Positions 62,011 to 64,000 of a stretch of 64,000 nucleotides of DNA are shown here, one piece after another. The position numbers were made by a program, and so were the translations under genes. The notes under the pieces are model-generated. The model ran no database searches. It saw only the letters and a program-made list of their open reading frames with translations, and was not told the origin of the DNA. Every line of letters begins with the position of its first letter. The stretch's first letter is position 1. The stretch is from Ruania alba (GTDB lineage: Bacteria; Actinomycetota; Actinomycetes; Actinomycetales; Beutenbergiaceae), in the NCBI RefSeq assembly GCF_900105765.1, contig NZ_FNTX01000001.1, forward strand, positions 1,460,387 through 1,524,386, written 5' to 3'.

Positions 62011-63744
62011 TCAGCGAGTGTCGTCGGCGGCGCGCAACACCTGCGCCAGCCAGGCACGGCGTGCCTCGAGAGCCTCGGTCGCCGCCGTGATGGCCCGCTC
62101 GTTGCCGGACGCCTTCGCCTTCTCCAGGTCGGCCTCCAGGCCGGCGATGGCCTCTTCCAGCTGGGCGGCCGCCCCCTCGGCGCGGGCACGCACGCGAGGG
62201 TTCTTCTGCCGCCACTCCTGCTGGTCAGCGTCCCGGATGGCCTGCTCCACCGCACGCATGCGGCCCTCCACCCGCTGCAGGTCCCCGCGCGGAACCTTCC
62301 CCGCCTCCTCCCAGCGGTCCTGAATGTCACGCAGCCTGGCCTTGGCCTCCTTGAGGTCGCCGACCGGCACCAGTGCCTCGGCCTCCTCGAGCAGCGCCAG
62401 CTTGACGGTGAGGTTCTGCCCGTACTCGGCATCGACCTGCGCATTGGAGGCGTTGCGAGCCTCGAAGAAGACATCCTGTGCGGCGCGGAACCTGGCCCAG
62501 AGGGCGTCGTCCTCCTTGCGGGACGCCCGCCCAGCGGCCTTCCACTCCGCCATCAGATCGCGGTAGGCGAGCGTGGTGGGACCCCACTCGGTGGAGTGGG
62601 AGAGCGATTCTGCTCGCTCGATGAGCCGCTCTTTGACCTGTTTGGCCTCAGCGTGGGTCTTGTCGAGCTCGGCGAAGAACTGACGCCTGTTCTTGTCGAA
62701 GGTGGACCGGGCGGCGGCGAATCGCTTCCACAGGGCGTCTTCGGAGGGCCGGTCGATGCGCGGACCAGCCTTCTGTGCTGCCTTCCACGTCTCCAGCAGA
62801 TCCCGGAGCGCCTGCCCCTGGGCCTTCCACTGCACCCGAGCCGGGTCCATGGCAGCGATCTGCTCCGCCTTCTCGACGATCGTGGTGCGCTCGGCGAGCG
62901 CGTGCGCCCGCGCCTCTTCACGTTCGGCATTGATCTGCCGACGGCGGTCGGTCGCCACGGCCTTCAGATCCTCGAATCGCGCGCGCAGCCCGTCCAGGTC
63001 CCCGACGGCGGCGGGAGCCTCCAGAGCATCGGCGAGGCTGTGCTGCGTGCTGTCCAGGTCCTTGATGGTCAGCTGAGCGATCCGGGCCTCGAACAGATCC
63101 ACCTGCGCCTTGAGGTCGAGGTAGCGGCGGATGTACAGCGAGAGGGCGTCCGCCTCCGTGACGTCGGGGAATTGCCCGACCACACGCTCACCGCTGGCCT
63201 CCCGGACGGAGACCGTGCCGTCCTCGGCGACGTGGCCGAACTCGCTGGCTGCTGCCACCTCGGCAGGATCCATCGGCGGCGCCTCGGGGTCGGTGACCGG
63301 GGACGTCGGGACGCCGGGCACCTCGTGGCCGGTGGTGGTCGCCGGTGCGGGCGAGGCGGGCGGTCGGGGCCGGGCCTTGGGCGCGATCGCGGCCGGAGTG
63401 GGAATGGCGGAAGGCTTCGGCACCTCGGCCGGGGTGGGCACGGGGGAGGGGGGCGCGGTCTCGGTGGACGGCTCTGCTTCCGGTGCTGGGCTTTCCTCCT
63501 CCGGTGCGGCGTCGGGTGCCGGGCTTTCCTCGACCGGTGCGGCGTCCGCGGCCGGCTTCTCGGCCTCGTTGCTCTCCTGGTCCGCGCCCCGGGGCGTGGC
63601 TTCGCTCGAGGGTGTGTCTCCTGCGCTCGGGGCGGACACTGCCGGGTCGGGTGTCTGAGCCTCGGTCGGAACCTGGGACTGCTGCTCGCTGCTCACGGTC
63701 TCGCTCGCCTTGTCGTGGTCGGGCTGGGGCTGGGGCTCAGTCAC
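62011..63744 (-). CDS. DUF349 repeat protein
   Basis: 577 residues. The first ~150 are Pro/Glu/Ala-rich and low in complexity, with repeated EESPAPDA-like units. The rest is a long helical array of DUF349 repeats, recognisable from W-K-A/R-F-x-A-A-x patterns such as ALWKRFAAARSTFDKNRRQFF and ALWARFRAAQDVFFEAR. The repeats probably form a coiled-coil rod; function is unknown (the plasmid-encoded family of E. coli YicC-like stress annotations does not help). It converges on rel and starts with a GTG overlapping the cyclophilin stop. Confidence 0.92.
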   Translation of the reverse strand: MTEPQPQPDHDKASETVSSEQQSQVPTEAQTPDPAVSAPSAGDTPSSEATPRGADQESNEAEKPAADAAPVEESPAPDAAPEEESPAPEAEPSTETAPPSPVPTPAEVPKPSAIPTPAAIAPKARPRPPASPAPATTTGHEVPGVPTSPVTDPEAPPMDPAEVAAASEFGHVAEDGTVSVREASGERVVGQFPDVTEADALSLYIRRYLDLKAQVDLFEARIAQLTIKDLDSTQHSLADALEAPAAVGDLDGLRARFEDLKAVATDRRRQINAEREEARAHALAERTTIVEKAEQIAAMDPARVQWKAQGQALRDLLETWKAAQKAGPRIDRPSEDALWKRFAAARSTFDKNRRQFFAELDKTHAEAKQVKERLIERAESLSHSTEWGPTTLAYRDLMAEWKAAGRASRKEDDALWARFRAAQDVFFEARNASNAQVDAEYGQNLTVKLALLEEAEALVPVGDLKEAKARLRDIQDRWEEAGKVPRGDLQRVEGRMRAVEQAIRDADQQEWRQKNPRVRARAEGAAAQLEEAIAGLEADLEKAKASGNERAITAATEALEARRAWLAQVLRAADDTR

Positions 63745-64000
63745 TGGATGTCCACACTCTCGATGATCACGTTCTCGGCAGGTCGACCGTCCGATCCGCC
63801 GTCCACGGTGCCCGCGGCACCAATCTGCTCCAAGATGTCCAATCCCTCGGTCACCTGGCCGAACACGGTGTACCCGCCGGCGGAGTCACTGGGCAACGGC
63901 ACATCGGCGAAGACGAGGAAGAACTGCGATCCCATCGACTCACCGTTCTGCGGCTGCCGTGCCATGGCCAGAGATCCGGCGGGGTAGACATCATCCTCAG
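63741..64000 (-). CDS. Peptidyl-prolyl cis-trans isomerase, cyclophilin type, 5' end missing
   Basis: The frame is open to the window edge; 85 C-terminal residues are present. YPAGSLAMARQPQNGESMGSQFFLVFAD (split) and GGYTVFGQVTEGLDIL are cyclophilin core blocks, with the Phe-Phe of the active-site region. Cyclophilins speed proline isomerisation in folding; actinobacterial relatives often have an N-terminal membrane anchor, which would lie outside the window. Its stop overlaps the DUF349 start (GTGA), so the two are co-translated. Confidence 0.9.
   Translation of the reverse strand, partial: EDDVYPAGSLAMARQPQNGESMGSQFFLVFADVPLPSDSAGGYTVFGQVTEGLDILEQIGAAGTVDGGSDGRPAENVIIESVDIQ

Overview
This 64-kb window is GC-rich, gene-dense chromosome from an actinobacterium. 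GTG and TTG starts are common, ATGA/GTGA stop-start overlaps link many neighbours, and the markers are actinobacterial: SepH, DUF3071/3093/3159/3710/4193/3000 proteins, PimA/PatA/PgsA phosphatidylinositol-mannoside genes, GuaB1, and SecD with a family-typical insertion. Gene order (sepH-DUF4193-DUF3093-dut-DUF3710-OB-DUF3159-trkA-trkA-permease-methyltransferase ... dxs, and thrS-HIT-pgsA-patA-pimA ... pdxST-yebC-ruvCAB-yajC-secDF-apt-rel) is the conserved actinobacterial backbone. The best guess is Micrococcales, of the Beutenbergia/Ruania/Georgenia kind; genus cannot be fixed from this sequence.

Layout. 1-5.4 kb: the 3' end of a nucleotide pyrophosphatase gene, division gene sepH, DUF4193/DUF3093, dUTPase and its three-gene tail. 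5.3-8.8 kb: two TrkA/RCK proteins divergent from a KimA-like permease, a probable potassium-uptake module. 8.8-13 kb: RNA methyltransferase and aconitase, the latter behind a striking palindromic operator. 13-22 kb: MFS exporter, S9 peptidase, GuaB1, a YqaJ-type nuclease, dxs and a divergent PRPP synthetase. 22-27 kb: a two-gene beta-oxidation operon with its own operator, RNase D and DUF3000. 27-30.6 kb: an ATP-grasp ligase resembling D-aspartate ligases, two small proteins, and pabC. 30.6-37 kb: glgX-treY-treZ, the glycogen-to-trehalose operon. 37-42.8 kb: a membrane molybdopterin oxidoreductase, a SNF2 helicase, pabB and four tRNA genes. 42.8-48.8 kb: thrS, a HIT enzyme and the PI/PIM lipid genes. 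48.8-64 kb: PrsW protease, PLP synthase with an interposed NUDIX gene, yebC, ruvCAB, yajC-secDF, apt, rel, a DUF349 protein and a partial cyclophilin.

How the genes work together. PabB and PabC supply 4-aminobenzoate for folate. GlgX, TreY and TreZ convert glycogen to trehalose. PgsA, PatA and PimA build PIM lipids. PdxS and PdxT make pyridoxal phosphate. RuvABC resolves Holliday junctions. YajC-SecDF assists protein export. Apt and Rel link purine salvage to the stringent response.

Regulation. At least ten genes have a TANNNT -10 element placed 6-8 nt before the start codon with no room for a leader, so many transcripts here are probably leaderless; this also settles several start codons. 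Two perfect palindromes sit on the predicted transcription starts of acnA and fadA. No insertion sequence, prophage, CRISPR array or recognisable defence island was found. I do not see a clear-cut new multi-gene system; the best leads are the split RCK/KimA-like potassium module, the two operators, the ATP-grasp ligase and the lone YqaJ nuclease.
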